This document shows positions 25,352 to 38,111 of a DNA stretch of 64,000 bases, one piece after another. Every line of letters starts with the position of its first letter. Position 1 is the first letter of the stretch. The stretch spans positions 1 through 64,000 of the forward strand of contig MQVO02000064.1 of assembly GCA_001986395.2 (NCBI GenBank), in the 5' to 3' direction. The translations under genes and the position numbers were made by a program. The notes below the pieces were generated by a model that saw only the letters and a list, made by a program, of their open reading frames with translations, did no database searches and was not told the DNA's origin. This stretch comes from Irpex lacteus (lineage: Eukaryota; Basidiomycota; Agaricomycetes; Polyporales; Irpicaceae).

Positions 25352-28300
25352 TTAACTTCGTGGTGGGGGACGCCGCTGTTGCGTATGCGGCACGGGCGAT
25401 TGCACGCGAGTAGCAGGTTTACTAGCCTGAGGCGGTGGCGCGGCGGGAGAGGCAGACCGTTCCTGCGGCTGCTGAGGCAAAGAGCTGGCTTTGCGTTTCT
25501 TCATCTCCTCCTGGCGTTGCCACGTGCATACAGCCCACAAAGGGTTCACCGGTATCCGACCCACGATTGATCGTAGTACGCTTAGCCTACAAATTACAAT
25601 AGTTTAGTCAAAAAGAATAAATGTAAAAGATGCAGAGACCGCACCATCGTTCTTTCTCTTCGTCAGTGTCAGTGTAGAACGTGATCTCCTCCTTATTGTT
25701 AAAGACCAGCCTAAATGACCTTTCGACTCCGGACGGTCCGTCGTGGTCGATATACCGGCCACTCCTGCCAGACACCGCGGAGTCAGGGCTACGAACGTCA
25801 TGATCGGGTTCTTCATCGTCTTGAACCGCAACGGCTTTCTTAAGGTCAATCGTGGTGATCGGCTTTCGCGTGATGTCGTTGTACGCAATCATACTAGCCC
25901 CGACGATACGAACCTGCCGTCTGCGCCATGTCTATCACAAACGACGATGATAAGAAAGGGTTCATAACGTCTACGAAGACAGAAAGGCGACTTACACCAC
26001 CACAATCCCCACCATACTGCGTAAGCGTACCCTCATAATACGTGATCTTATGCCACTGCATCGCATTAAGCCCCCGTCGGCACTCCTCCAAACTCTGCGG
26101 GAGCTGGTCCGGAGGAACACCAGGCAACGGCGGCAGCCTGAAAATCTGCAAAACAAGCTCACCGACCTGCATCACCTTGGGCGGCGCCGACGCCTGCGAC
26201 TTCTGTCCAATCAACGGGAACGACGTCTCGAACAGCTGCGTGTCGCACCGTCTGGCGATATCAGAGAAGCGGATGAACGCTTTTGCTAGCTGGCCCTCGG
26301 CTGTTAGGTACCGTGCGAGGTTCTCTTGCAGTCGATGTTGAGGTGGTGGAGCTTCGACGACGGGGGGTGGCGGAGGAGCTTTGATAGCTTTCTTCTGTCC
26401 TCCGAAGAAACGGCTCATGCCGCCTCTGCTAGTAGGCGGAGGAGGTGGAGGGGCTGCTTTCACAGGGGCTGGACGGGGCGGTGGCACGTTGGCCTTGAAC
26501 TGGTCCTTGATGTGCTGATCCATTCTAACGTTGAGGAGCAGAGTGAACTCGAGCTTGCTATGTTCGACGCTATATAGATGATCAGTGAATGACTATCAAT
26601 TTAAGAAACGTTGGAGACCCACAGCTCGAACTCCTGGTTGATCTGACACTCTGGAGCAAGAGTAACCGGAGGCGTCGTCACATAATGGATCCCATTGTTG
26701 AGAGTGCAAGTGATAGCCGTTTGCCGTTGCGGAATAGGGACATCGAGTTTCCTTATCCCAATCACTAGCAAGGAGGATAAGCATATCACAATGCATATAC
26801 CCATACCACGCCATACATACCTTTGACAAACACCTTCCCATGCGCCTTGCCCGACGTGTCCTGCGCCCTAAGCTCCTTAAGCTCCTTAGCGTACTCGTTC
26901 TATAATCACAATCACAATCACCAAACAAACACGTCAGTCCAACACACCCGGCATCTCGATCGAAAACAGGGAAGAGAACTAACCATATCGGAGGGCCGAC
27001 GAACAGTCCGCCACGCCTTGCCCGAGTCAACGTCCCCGGCAGATCCCACATGCGTCACCTTGTCCTTCGCAGCACTAGCGTAGATAGTCTCCGGCCGCTC
27101 TCGAACGTGGTACTTCTACACAAAGAAAAAATGACATAACAATGAACAATCCACCATCTGAGACGCGTGACAAGAAAGCACGGAAAAAAAGAGACTACGC
27201 ACCGTATGATTCGGCCCCTTCAGCCTCCTCAGCTCACGATCAATACTATCCGCCAAAAGATCCTCCTCCTCGATCCCCAAATCATCCAACAACCCCCCGC
27301 TCCCACCCCCACTTCCACCACTCCCACTCGCACCCAACCCACTACCAACCATCAACGTATCCGCCCTCTTCCTCCCCACCGCATTCCTCCCTCCCACCGC
27401 TGCTCCCACCCCACCAGTCGCATCTCCCGTACTCTTACTGCGTCTGCGATTAGGCCGAAGCACAGAGATCTGCCTAACAGGTGCAGGCGGCGTATACTCC
27501 ACACTCATATCCACGCTTGTCTCAGCGTCGACACTAGGCTCCTCATAAAACCCTTCTTCGCGTTGCTCACGTTGGCGCTGCTTCATAGCTTTGATGAGTT
27601 GTTCGCGGGTGGGGATGGTGATGGATGGTTGGGGGCTTGTTGCTCGTGCTGGAGGGGCGGGAGGTGGTTGGAGCTGGGGTTTGGAAGTGGGACTTGGTAC
27701 GCGAGGGGCAGGGGAAGGTGCGTTGCCAGTAGGTTGAGGACTCAAGAAGCCAGCGTCCAGGAGGGAATCGGGACGTCGGCCAGCACCAAGTCCAGATCCA
27801 GGACGGTCCATCGGCACCTCCTCACCCACACCTTCACCGTCCACATCCATCCCTTCACCGTCCTTCTCATGCTTACCCTCTTCTCCCTCATCCTCGCCTG
27901 TAGAAGACCCAGGCAACGTAAACATCCCAGCCTTAACCCCCTCCGTAACAGCCTCCACCTTCAACCCCACCACCCCCTTCCCATCGGGGGCTAACGTAGC
28001 CTCACCAGCAACATCCGCCATAAGCCGATCCAACGCGCTCTTCATATCGCTCAGGTTCGTCAGGCTTCCTCCGTCTCTTTCCCTCTCCCTCTCCCTCTCT
28101 CCACCACCTCCACTGCTATTCCCGACTGCGATGCTGAATTGCTCGTCACTCCTCGACCGCGAAAGAACCTCAGGCCTCGGCGGACCTCCTCCCTCTCCCT
28201 CTTCTTCCTGAGATGCAAGAGTCATAACACCATCATGCGTAGGCTCACGCGTGATCTTAGGCGGAGGAACGCGCTTCGGCACACGGCGCATCGACTCCGG

Positions 28301-30569
28301 CGTATTCGGTTTCGTTTGCTGACTGGGTGAGTCCGCCACCACCGAAGTCGAAGTCCTGACGTCCATGGTGTAGACCGTAGTAGAACTAGACCCAGGCCCC
28401 TCAAGACTCCTCTGCTTCTCCAGCTTCCTCTGCACAGTCTCCCTCGTAATCCTCGGGCTTCGTCCACTCCCAACAGGACTCTCACCTCCCTTCCCACTCC
28501 CATTCCCATTCCCAAATCCACTAAAACTCCCATTGCCATTTCCGAACTCCCCGATCAAACTGCTAGAGCTCCCCATCTTAGAGATCAAAGGACGCGCAAG
28601 CGGGCTCCCCGTCCGCGGGGAATGTCTCGCGAACGGTGATCCCCCACTAAAAGGCGAGTGTGCGCGGTCCGCGATTGGGATTGGGGACGCTTTGGTTGGC
28701 GTCGAGACACGGCCAGTGAGAGACTCCCGACTATGGTTAGCATGAAAAGAACCAAACATGAACGGATGATCGGGAGGGGAAGTCGGCGGTGTCGAGTTAG
28801 ACGTATTGGTGTTCATCGCCGATATGCCATTAGGAGTGGTAGTGGTAGTGGTGGTGCTCTCGAGGTCGGTGCTAGGGAGGAGTTCGTGTTCGAAGCTGAG
28901 GTTGTGGAGGGACACTTCTGAGGTTCCTATTGATAGGTTTGCGTGTTCTTCGCGAGAATGATGAGAGACACGGGAAGTAGGGACGTCGCTGAATTGGGGG
29001 TGCGGGTGGGAGGAGAAGGGGTCTAGAGTGTCTTGGGCTTGTGGTGTAGCTATAAATCAATGAAACCAACGCGTCGTGAGTGTTAGGGGCCACGGAAAAC
29101 GAGGAATAGGAAGGGAGAGAAGGGTAAGGAAGGGAAGGAAAAGACGTACAAGACCGTGGACTCCCCTTCACACCCAACTCAAACCTCGGTACCAAACTCT
29201 CCGTACGCCTTGAATGTGAATGGACCTTAGCAGGCGACGGCGAAGGCGGCATATCCTCATCCTCATCCACCTCAACCTTCTGCGCCTTAACCCTCTCAGC
29301 ATGCGTAGACCTCCCCAGAGGAATGCGCGAGCCGGGTGATACAGAGGTGAGTGGTGTCCCCTCGCGCGAGTGACGCGGTGGCGTCGACGTCGATACCTCA
29401 TTCGTGAACGGAACCTCCACCTCAATGGGCTCCGATTCCCGTTCCTCGGTATGATTGTGATGGTGGGCAGAAGCAAGCCGCTCAGCATGATGAGACCTCC
29501 CATAAGGCACGCCACCCTCCGTCTCCAGGCCCTCGGGCAAGGCGCCCTCGTCGTGTGGAGGCGTGCTGGGGCGTGTATCTTTGAGCATGGAGTCTACGAG
29601 GCCTGTTATGCTGTCTTCTCCGCCGTGTTGGAAGCTGTCGTCGAAGCTCGAGTCTAAGTCCGAGTCGATGTTACGCGTGCGCAGAGGGGTACGTTCTCCA
29701 TCGTCGTGGTTGTTATCTTGGTGTACTTGGGAGTGCGGGTCATCAACGTTCATAGCATTCGTCTCATGTTCGTGTTCATGTTCATAACCATCATCATCAT
29801 CCGTAACCCAATCAAACGGGTTCGAGTTCTCCTCCTCGACGTCAAACTCAAGCACATCGCACTTCTCATCAAACGTCACCGTCTTCCTCCGTGCGTGTCT
29901 CCGCGTCGAGCTCGTGCGTGGGCCGTGCAGACGTTTCGAGACGAGAGAGGGACGGCTGGGCGATGCGGAGCGATGGGGCGAGACGCGTCCGAACCATTCT
30001 TTCGGGGGAGGGGGAGGTGCGAGCTCGCTGTCCGAGTCTGAGTGCTCGTGTTCTGTCTGCTCAGCGTGCGTGTGCAGTGATGGCTCTGGTGCTGGTGCTG
30101 GTGGCTGAGAAGGAGGAGGAGCGGGAGGTCGTCCCTCTTGTGATACCCGCCGCTTACCAGACTTGAAGTTGCTATTCGTGACAGGCCGCTTCTGCACGAG
30201 CAACTCGGATACCCCAGACTGTCGTCTCTTCCTGACGGCGGGGTTCTCGTTCTCAGCCTGATCGTTCATGGACTGGGTGCGGAGGCGCTTCTCGCCGCTG
30301 ACACGACGTACTGGCGTGCCATGGAAGACAGACGGGCGTGATGGGAGCTGCGAAAGTACGAAGGGAGAGTTGGACACTCGTGCGCCGTCAGCGAGGTTTC
30401 TGACAGAGCGTCGGCGTGATGGGGTGAGCGCGGAGACCGGTCGGTCGTCGGTGGCTCCAGGTTGGGGGGAATCGCGTTTGGTGATGCGGAGGGGGTTGGT
30501 GGAGTGGGGTTTCCAGTCTTTGGTAGCGTTGGAGGGCGCCCTGTCGCGAAGAGGAGCTATTGAGCTCAT
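25352..30569 (-). CDS. Bud4/Int1/anillin-related protein with C-terminal PH domain
   Basis: Large scaffold of the Bud4/anillin type, proteins that organise septin rings at the septum or bud neck. The first exon runs from 30569 to about 29152 and is low-complexity: Pro/Ser-rich, His/Glu/Asp stretches. After a ~100-nt intron (acceptor near 29050) the second exon continues to about 27203 with more disordered sequence. Conserved parts are C-terminal: LLADSIDRELRRLKGPNHT, KVFVKVIGIRKLDVPIPQ and LNNGIHYVTTP (a C2-like anillin-homology region), PPPPPP runs near FFGGQKKAIKAPPPP, then a PH domain starting WHKITYYEGTLTQYGG, with RQVRIVGASMIAYND and the closing LWAVCTWQ helix. Stop lies at 25352-25354. 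Position of the PH domain at the end favours Bud4 over other septum proteins. Exon junctions in the middle third were not all traced. Confidence 0.75.
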
Positions 30570-30839
30570 CGCCTGACACGATGAGCGTGGGAGGCGGGGC
30601 GACGAGCACGGGGGTATTGATTTGGAGAGGGAGATGCGAGTTGAGATGAGGGTCGTGGGTCAAGTTCAACATAGATCCAGATCAACACGAACACGCACTT
30701 CACGTGATCGTGTAGACGCCACCGACGTAGGGTCTGGCGCTACTGATGATGCTCTCGAATAACAACTCCCATATTACGTGGATGCTCGATATGCTATACA
30801 AGATAGGTCGCGCAGCTCACAATCTAGCGCATTACTAGA
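30570..30839. promoter_or_regulatory. Upstream region of the Bud4-like gene
   Basis: 270 bp upstream of the minus-strand start. No defined promoter motif recognised. Confidence 0.3.
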
Positions 30840-31145
30840 GCCCCTACATTTACTCATACCCGGTATCCTCTCTCCAAACAGCCAATCAAACTAACGCCTC
30901 CAGATCCAGCCAAACGAGCCAGCCGCTGGAACACAGAAACTGATCCATATCCGAGGAGGAAGAACCCCTACAGATGATTCATATCAGCGTGAAGAGGCTT
31001 CTCCGAGTGATTTATGAGCGTGTGATATCAGGCCCGATCCACTGGCACTGAGTATGGTACGCCGCAGTCCATCCATCTACAGTAAGTGTCAGAAGACCTG
31101 CAGGGAGAGCTAAGGTTTCTATGTAGGATGATAGGCACTCGGACT
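30840..31145 (-). pseudogene. Relic of a third MFS transporter copy (C-terminal fragment)
   Basis: 30855-30915 is closely similar to 31514-31570, which encodes the final ERIRGMSKRA region of the neighbouring MFS gene. 30925-31145 is similar to 31870-32090, an earlier exon pair (GFFLIGYGSASVFQ and TAANRTHWIGPDI) including the intron between them. The exon encoding SCFRSFAGFGFPLFAPYMY is missing between the two blocks, and the frame is broken. Because intron sequence is also conserved, this arose by DNA-level duplication followed by internal deletion, not from a processed transcript. Confidence 0.75.
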
Positions 31146-31456
31146 GGATAAGCAGTGTGGCAGGCTTGTAAGCTTCGTTATAGGAGCAACTACTTTGGAT
31201 TATAACGAACCGAGGCGGCACTCGAGCTAAGACAGAGTAGTGATCAAATGAAAGGCGACTGTGACATTAAACTACTCATGAACGCAAAGCTGCTTTCGAA
31301 TAAACAGCTATGTATAGTATTACGCCAATGATGTTCGACTCAGATATGGTATACATAAATACAGAGCTTGAACGACTGTAGCGCAGGAATACTCCCTGGC
31401 CCGCAGGTAAATATGTGACACCTCCTGCTGAAGATAAGTTATACAATCCCCATGGA
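31146..31456. other. Spacer between MFS relic and MFS gene 1
   Basis: About 310 bp, AT-rich, presumably the 3' UTR of MFS gene 1. Further decayed copy sequence is possible but could not be aligned by eye. Confidence 0.35.
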
Positions 31457-33894
31457 TTAAGCGGAACTGGCAGCTGCCTTGACAGCCTGAGTAGTAGCCC
31501 TCGCACGCTTACTCATCCCCCTAATTCTCTCTCCATACAGCCAGAAAAGAATCAACCTAACCCCTCCACGATCAGCCAACACCGAACGGAGATAAAGTGA
31601 GTAAGTGACTCACGCAGGTGTTCCAACGCCCAAACAAAACGCCGCCAGGATAGTATCGCCCTTACCGTACCCAAGGGCTTTGTACATGTAAGGTGCGAAG
31701 AGGGGGAACCCAAAGCCTGCGAACGAGCGGAAACATGACACTGCCGCAAGTGCTAGTTTGTTCAATGGCAAGTAGACGTTAGCCATACTTACTGAGTGGG
31801 ACGAATGAGGAAGATACATACCGGAAGCTGCAAAACGAGAGAACGAATCAATGATATACGCCTGTAACCCCTGGAAAACAGAAGCTGATCCATATCCAAT
31901 CAGGAAGAACCCCTACAACCCATTCATTCATCCATATCAGCGTAAGAGGGCTTCTCAGAGTCAGAGTGATATACTGTATGAACGTGCGACGTACGATATC
32001 AGGCCCGATCCAGTGTGTGCGGTTCGCCGCTGTCCATCCGCCTATCAGAAGGCCTGCGGGGAGGGCTAGGGTTCCTGGGATGATAGGGACTAGATAACGA
32101 GTATATCAATATTATAGTGAGTTTTTGAGATATAGGAGGTGGTATGATAGGGAGGGAGTGAGAGATTGGATGGGAGGACTGACCGAGACGGAATTCTGGA
32201 GTACCGACGCCGTTGTTCTTTGATGTCAGTTTGCGGTAGGAACGGTCGATTAGGATCGAGTTGGTTTGGGCGGCGGCGATTAGGCCTAATCCCTGTACGA
32301 CACAGAACAGCAATGTTGAGACCAGTGGCGATCATAAAGGTATGCCAATTTAGAGAACTCACGAGAGAGATATAGTGCAACCCAACGATCCCGATCCGCT
32401 CTCCATACACATTGGTGTATATATCCGGCAAGGTCGTCAGAACAACTATCCACCGACCACACCATCAATTCGATCCCTGCTTATCTGGCACAACTAAGAG
32501 AGATAGGAACAGACGCACTATATATAACACCATAAACGAATGCCATATACACCCCAAACAGTTGTATAATCGGTTCCTCCACGAAGAGCACGAACGGCCG
32601 AACGAGCGAGCGTGCCAGAAACTCTTGCCATGACTCTTCAGGTTGGCCTTCTTCGAAGATGGTTTGGATCCTTCGTGCTTCGGAACCTTTTTCGGTGTTT
32701 AAGAGTTTTTGGACCTTCTTGGCTTTGCGCTTTAGGAGTACAGGTGCATACGCTACAGCATAAAATCAGTCATAAAGTTGGACGGTTAGATGCAGAAGCA
32801 ATTCTCGACCGTCATGAACCACTCACTTTCCCTCATAAACACAAACCCCAAAACCTGCACCACCCCATTCGCAACCGTAATACTCCAAAACACCCACTGC
32901 CACTTCGAGTACTCCGCGATGAAGCCACCAGCGATAGGTCCGACTGCTGGGCCGAGCAAAGGGGCGAGGGAGTACACGCTGATGGCTTTACCGCGTTTGT
33001 CGGCGTTCCAGAGGTCTGAGAGCATGCCGCCGCCGACCTATGGTGTGAGAGATGTGAGTGAGTTGATGGAGGGGAGGGAGTGAGGAGGAGAGGAGGGGAC
33101 GTACGGAGAGAGGTGCGCTGCCGCCTAGACCGGAGAGGAACCGGAAGGCCATGAATTGGCCTTTGTTTGTTGCGAACCCGCATGCGAGGTTGAATGCTAT
33201 ATAATATATACGACGAGTTTAATCGGTTACGCTGCTAGCATCTGAGGTATCTGCCGGTAAGCCTTCGTACCTAGGAAAGTCATGTTTGCGATTTGAAGTA
33301 CGATCACCCTTCCATACACCTCACTCAGCGGGCCTAGGAAGAGCGGTCCCACAGCTACCACCAGGCCTTCCTTTAGCACCGACTTGAACTATAAATGTAC
33401 TGCATAGCGAGGTGCTCACCATAAGCCAAAACATAAATCGAAAGCGTCATAGAAACCTCCACCGTCGCAGTGATCCCCAAGTCTTCCGCGATCTGCAACG
33501 CAGCGGGGGCCACCATTGACGATGCGAGCGCTGACATGAGGGTGAAGAGCGACATCGTCATCGCGATCGTCCATTTTTTGCTCTCGGGGAAGCTGATATA
33601 AATACAAGCTTAGCATCGTTTATAAGTCCAATTACTTTGTACGCACTTTTTGGGATTCTGTGGGTCATCAGGGCCATCCCAATCCACGACGACGTGGTTA
33701 TTACCTTCAACGTCCTTCAACGTCAAATCCTTCTTCGAGCTCAAGCCAGAGCCGTCCACTATCGTCTTGATTTCCGAGAAGTTATCAGACGACATCTGGG
33801 ACCTCAATTGACTCAGAGCGTGGCCATGGTCGACGTCGAGCAGAGTCTGACTCCGAGCCTGCGTGTTCTGCTCCAAGTCGGCGTGGTCAGCCAT
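31457..33894 (-). CDS. MFS transporter, DHA1 (polyamine/drug:H+ antiporter-like), copy 1
   Basis: Plasma-membrane-type major facilitator, related to fungal DHA1 polyamine and multidrug antiporters; substrate unknown. Cytosolic N-terminus of ~95 residues ends in VVVDWDGPDDPQNPKK, a DHA1 signature ahead of helix 1. Helix 1 begins AMTMSLFTLMSALASSMVAP. The motif-A-like loop is GPLSEVYGRVIVLQ. Then FRFLSGLGGSAPLSVGGGML, APLLGPAVGPIAGGFIAEY (motif C-like) and SKWQWVFWSI; the second half has ERIGIVGLHYISLGLGL and ALAAVSCFRSFAGFGFPLFA. It ends in the short tail SKRARATTQAVKAAASSA. About ten short introns. A TATA-like GTATATATTC lies ~60 bp upstream of the ATG (33951-33960). Tandem paralogue at 35282-37596. 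Confidence 0.88.
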
Positions 33895-35281
33895 GACAGC
33901 AAATAGAACGAGAATGAGAGCTTGGACTCACCACGATGGTTGCTTGCTGGGTATATATTCCGCATCAAGAGACGAGTAAACCCCAAGTCAAGCGAGCGAA
34001 CTGCCACTTCCATATCAATATCCGTGGTCTTCTCTGTGTCAGGTTCGCGCCGTTGTGAATTTAGTCACTTGCTTTATAGTCAGCAGGTGCGTGTGGCATT
34101 GCGCGCAATGCATAGTGGACTAGCTGGCAGACGCTACTAGCACGATGAGAGCTTCGTTGTTGCCATCTCCTATGTGTGTATTACTTTGCTCAGATTCATC
34201 TGAGAGCATGACAACAGTATGGGAGATTGCCATCGCCATGCTTTCAGGTAAACCTAGGCAAAGAAATACATAAAATGGGCCCATCTGCTGCGAAGTCGTT
34301 ACTCCAGGTTTGATCGCTAGGAGATATCGTAGCCGGCGGTTTTGTGTCCCTGCATTTTCTGTGTTGATTGTCCGGATGTGCGGCGTGTAAGTGTTCTGTT
34401 GACGTGGAAGAGAGGGATATGACAGTGGTTGACAGCGAACTATTTATGGAGGATATATGCACAACTGCTGAAAGGTGATGCGACAGTGCTTCCAGATGAT
34501 AGAGATAGGTAGACCCAGTGAAGTTGATAAGACCACCATGAGGACAACATTGAATGCTTCAGAAACTCAGCTTCAGTGTGGTTTGTAAGTAGTCACGATG
34601 ATGAGACGAATCGCGTACTCACCATCTATATGACTTTTAGAAAACCTCCATTCTAACAATGAAACTGCGTCACTGTGAAGTACGATCTGTTCTGATTTAT
34701 CTGCTCTGCGTGAGTCTGGTGCGGTTGATGCTGCGTAGTAATTACGAGCTGCAGTACGAGATGCGCACTGCAACAGTCCTCCAGAGCGGACTGTACGAGG
34801 TAGGAAGCGCAGCTTTGACGTGATCTGCTTCGTTAGGGTCGCGGGTATCCCAGGCATATGTGATACAGATATATCACACGACGCCCCAGTGCCATATCGG
34901 AGGAAGAAATATCTGAGCAGTCCGCCTTTAAGTATCAGGAGAGTTAGCTCATAGTGGTCATGACTCAAGTTCAAAGTTCAACATGGCGTCGATCTGACTA
35001 ACCTCTTAAGTTTGATCGCCTGCATCTAAGATGCGTCTCTTAAGTTACCGAGTTCTCGCACACCCACAAGTCAAATTCGATCCCAAGAAATTCAGGCTCT
35101 ACCACTGTTCTACGTACTACTACATATTATAATGTCATACAAAGTACAAGTCACGTCCAAAAATAATGTGGTATACCAATGATGAATCGAATTTTGTAAT
35201 CTTTGATGCAGTCCTGTCCAAAGTGGTGTCCGAATCCGCCTGCGTGATACCACAACACAAAGAATATCGCCTGAAACGTCC
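33895..35281. other. Spacer between the tandem MFS genes
   Basis: About 1.4 kb. It contains the promoter of MFS copy 1 with its TATA-like element and the 3' flank of copy 2. ORFs up to 133 codons occur (34573-34974, -) without domain or composition support. Confidence 0.35.
33951..33960 (-). promoter_or_regulatory. TATA-like element of MFS copy 1
   Basis: GTATATATTC on + (GAATATATAC on the coding strand), about 60 bp upstream of the ATG. The MFS copy 2 promoter has a near-identical TATATA core at 37691-37697. Confidence 0.4.
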
Positions 35282-37596
35282 TTATGCGGTCTTCGTTGTG
35301 CCACTAGGGGCCTCTGCAGGAGCTGTAGGGGCAGGATGAGCACCCTTTCTAGCACGTTTACTCATGCCCCTGATTCTCTCGCCATATATCCAAAACAGTA
35401 TCAGCCTGTGAATCTTCATTAGTATCCTCAGCACGACTAGTCGAAAGGCAGAAAGGAACTCACGCGGGTGTACCGATGCCCAAACAGAACGCCGCCAAGA
35501 TAGTGTCGCCCTTCCCGTACCCAAGTGCGTCGTACATGTACGGTGCAAAGAGCGGGAAGCCGAACCCTGCAAGTGAACGGAAGCATGATACTGCAGCCAG
35601 GGCTGAACAAAGACAATGAACGTTAACGGTGAGACAGTGTAATAAGGAGAAGAAAAGACGCATACCTGATGCAGCATATAAGGGAAACGAGTCGATCACG
35701 TAGGCCTGTAGGCCCTGGAAAACTGAGGCGGACCCAATACCCAGGAAATAAAATCCCTGTCGCGATGAACAATACACCACACATGAGTGTGTAATTATAT
35801 AACTTGAGTTGAATAAGACGTACGATGTCAGGGCCAATCCAGTGCGTATGATTCTGCGCCGTCCAGCCTCCAATTAGTAGACCGATAGGAAGGCACAGCG
35901 TCCCAGGAAATATAGGCACTATGTCGATGGTGAGTTTTCATTGCACGAAAATTGGTATGGAAACACTTACAAAGTCGATATTCTGGCTTCCCTACGCCGT
36001 TTCTTTTTGTCATAATTCTGTACGTTCGATCGATCATTATGGAGTTAACTTGGGCTGCTGTGATAAGACCAAGTCCCTAGAAGATGTGTACCCGCATCAG
36101 AATGCTGTTCATGACCTACGTAGCCTAAGAGAGGTGCGTACCAATGGAATATAGTGCAGCCCAACGATACCAATCTTTTGGTGATACACCTCGGTGTATA
36201 TCCGCGGTAGAGTCGTTAGCACCACTATAAACAGTTTCATGAGCCTCAATCGTTATTTCTCTCGGAATGAAAACTCACGGTATAAAACTCCGTATACAAA
36301 TGCGAGATAGGCTCCAAACAGCTGAATAATCGGCTCCTGGATGAAGATCGCGAATGGCCGCACGAGAGAGTGGATAACCCATTCTTTCATTGATCTACCA
36401 CCCTGTTTCTGCTCGTAAACCGTTTGAATGATTGTGTTCGCACCGCCCTTCTCCGCATCCATCTGAGCGCGCAGTCTGTTCGCTTTGCGTTTGAGGAGTA
36501 CGGGTGCGTATGCTATATATAAGGATGGGTTAATAGGAATATTCAGATGTACGTGATGGCAGAGGCGTACTCTCTCTCAACAGAAGAAACCCTGTTGCTT
36601 GGACAAACCCGTTTGCAATCGTTATCGCTCGGAAGACCCACCTCCAGGTCGAATACTGCGCCACAAACCCTCCCGTTATCGGGCCGATGACTGGTCCAAG
36701 CAGAGGAGCAAGCGAATATATTCCAACCGCTTTGCCTCGCTCTTTGGCATCCCATAAATCTGCGAGAACTCCTCCACCAACCTGTAACGGTAATCGTGAG
36801 TATAAAAGCTGTCGCTCATACTGTGCAGTGGCTTACAGATAGAGGAGCACTACCTCCAAGACCTGCGAGAAATCGGAAGGCAATAAATTGCCCCTTATTT
36901 TGCGCAAAGGCGCACGCAAGGGTGAATGCTGCAGGATCATCAGCAACGTTCGAATACAAGTATAACCGTACTTACCAAGGAATGTCAAGTTTGCAAGCTG
37001 TAAAACGATAACTCGTCCGTATATCTCGCTAAGTGGACCCAGAAATAGAGGTCCAACAGCTGTGGCAAAGAAAATATGAGCAACCCTGCGACTCAGGGAT
37101 ATGCTACTAGATCGACTTACCGTATGCGAGAACAAAGACCGATATTGTCATGGACACCTCTACTGACGCAGTGATATGGAGATCAGCAGCTATTTGAAAG
37201 GCTGCAGGTGCAACCATGGAAGACGACAGGGCAGATATGAGAGCGAATAACGACATTGTCATTGCCACACTCCATTTCTTTCCCATTCGCCAACTTCCAG
37301 AATATCAGCATCCGGCACATAAGTGATAAGAAGCAAAGAACGTACTTTTTCGGATTTCGAGGATCATCAGGACCATCCCAGTCGACAATCAATGGCTTCG
37401 CATCCGTTACGGTGGGGGCTTGTGATGCTGAGCTTGGTATAGGGGCATCGACGGCTTTCTTGACCTCCGAATAGTTATCAGTCAAGACTGGTTGTGCTGA
37501 AGGTGGTCTGTCGTCGTTGTCTGACTGAACGACGAGATGCGAATCATTCGTGTGACTTCGGACAGTGGTGTCCGGTTCAATTTGTGGGCTAGCCAT
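35282..37596 (-). CDS. MFS transporter, DHA1 family, copy 2
   Basis: Tandem paralogue of the transporter at 31457-33894, same orientation and intron layout. The N-terminal tail carries LIVDWDGPDDPRNPKK. Then a helix-1 segment with SSMVAPAAFQIAADL, GPLSEIYGRVIVLQLANLTF (motif A), GGVLADLWDAKERGKAVGIY and the motif-C segment around GPVIGPITGGFVA; later ALAAVSCFRSLAGFGFPLFA and GKGDTILAAFCLGIG. The tail after ERIRGMSKRAR differs from copy 1: GAHPAPTAPAEAPSGTTKTA, Pro/Ala-rich. Introns have diverged strongly while exons remain alike, so the duplication is older than the relic at 30840-31145. Substrate unknown. Confidence 0.87.
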
Positions 37597-38111
37597 GAGT
37601 CTGCTAGCGTCCAGAGTAGGGTATGATGTCCAAGGACAAGGAGAATGAGTATGAAGTGTGCTTCATACCTCAACCGTCAAACCCGTCCAATATATACCTG
37701 TCCATAGGATCTCAGTTACCCAATCGTACTGACTGTCTGGCGACGTTTCCAGAACGGGGCATCGAGACTGTATGTACTGCGCGCCGTAATAGTCAGCTGG
37801 CTAGTGTAAGCGTCTCTTCCACGCAAAGATTGTTAGACGCCCATATACGGTCAGGTTCGCCCTCGGCCCGCTCACGCAAGGCAGCGAGTCGGGGCCCGAT
37901 ACATAAGTAACGGATCCTACAAAGTGTAGGATCGTTCACCACCGAACCGCATGTATAAAGCAGATTGGCATAGCAAATAACCTATTTTTACACAGATCAG
38001 CCTAGACAGCCACTAGCAGTGCAGAAAGCCAAACACGACGTCCGTCACGATGGGATGGTCCACTTTCGATTGAGGCTCGAGACCAATCTCGGTACTTTTG
38101 ATCCGCGCATT
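37597..38111. promoter_or_regulatory. Promoter region of MFS copy 2
   Basis: 515 bp between MFS copy 2 and the end of the next minus-strand gene. TATATA core at 37691-37697, ~95 bp upstream of the ATG. Nothing else recognised. Confidence 0.4.
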
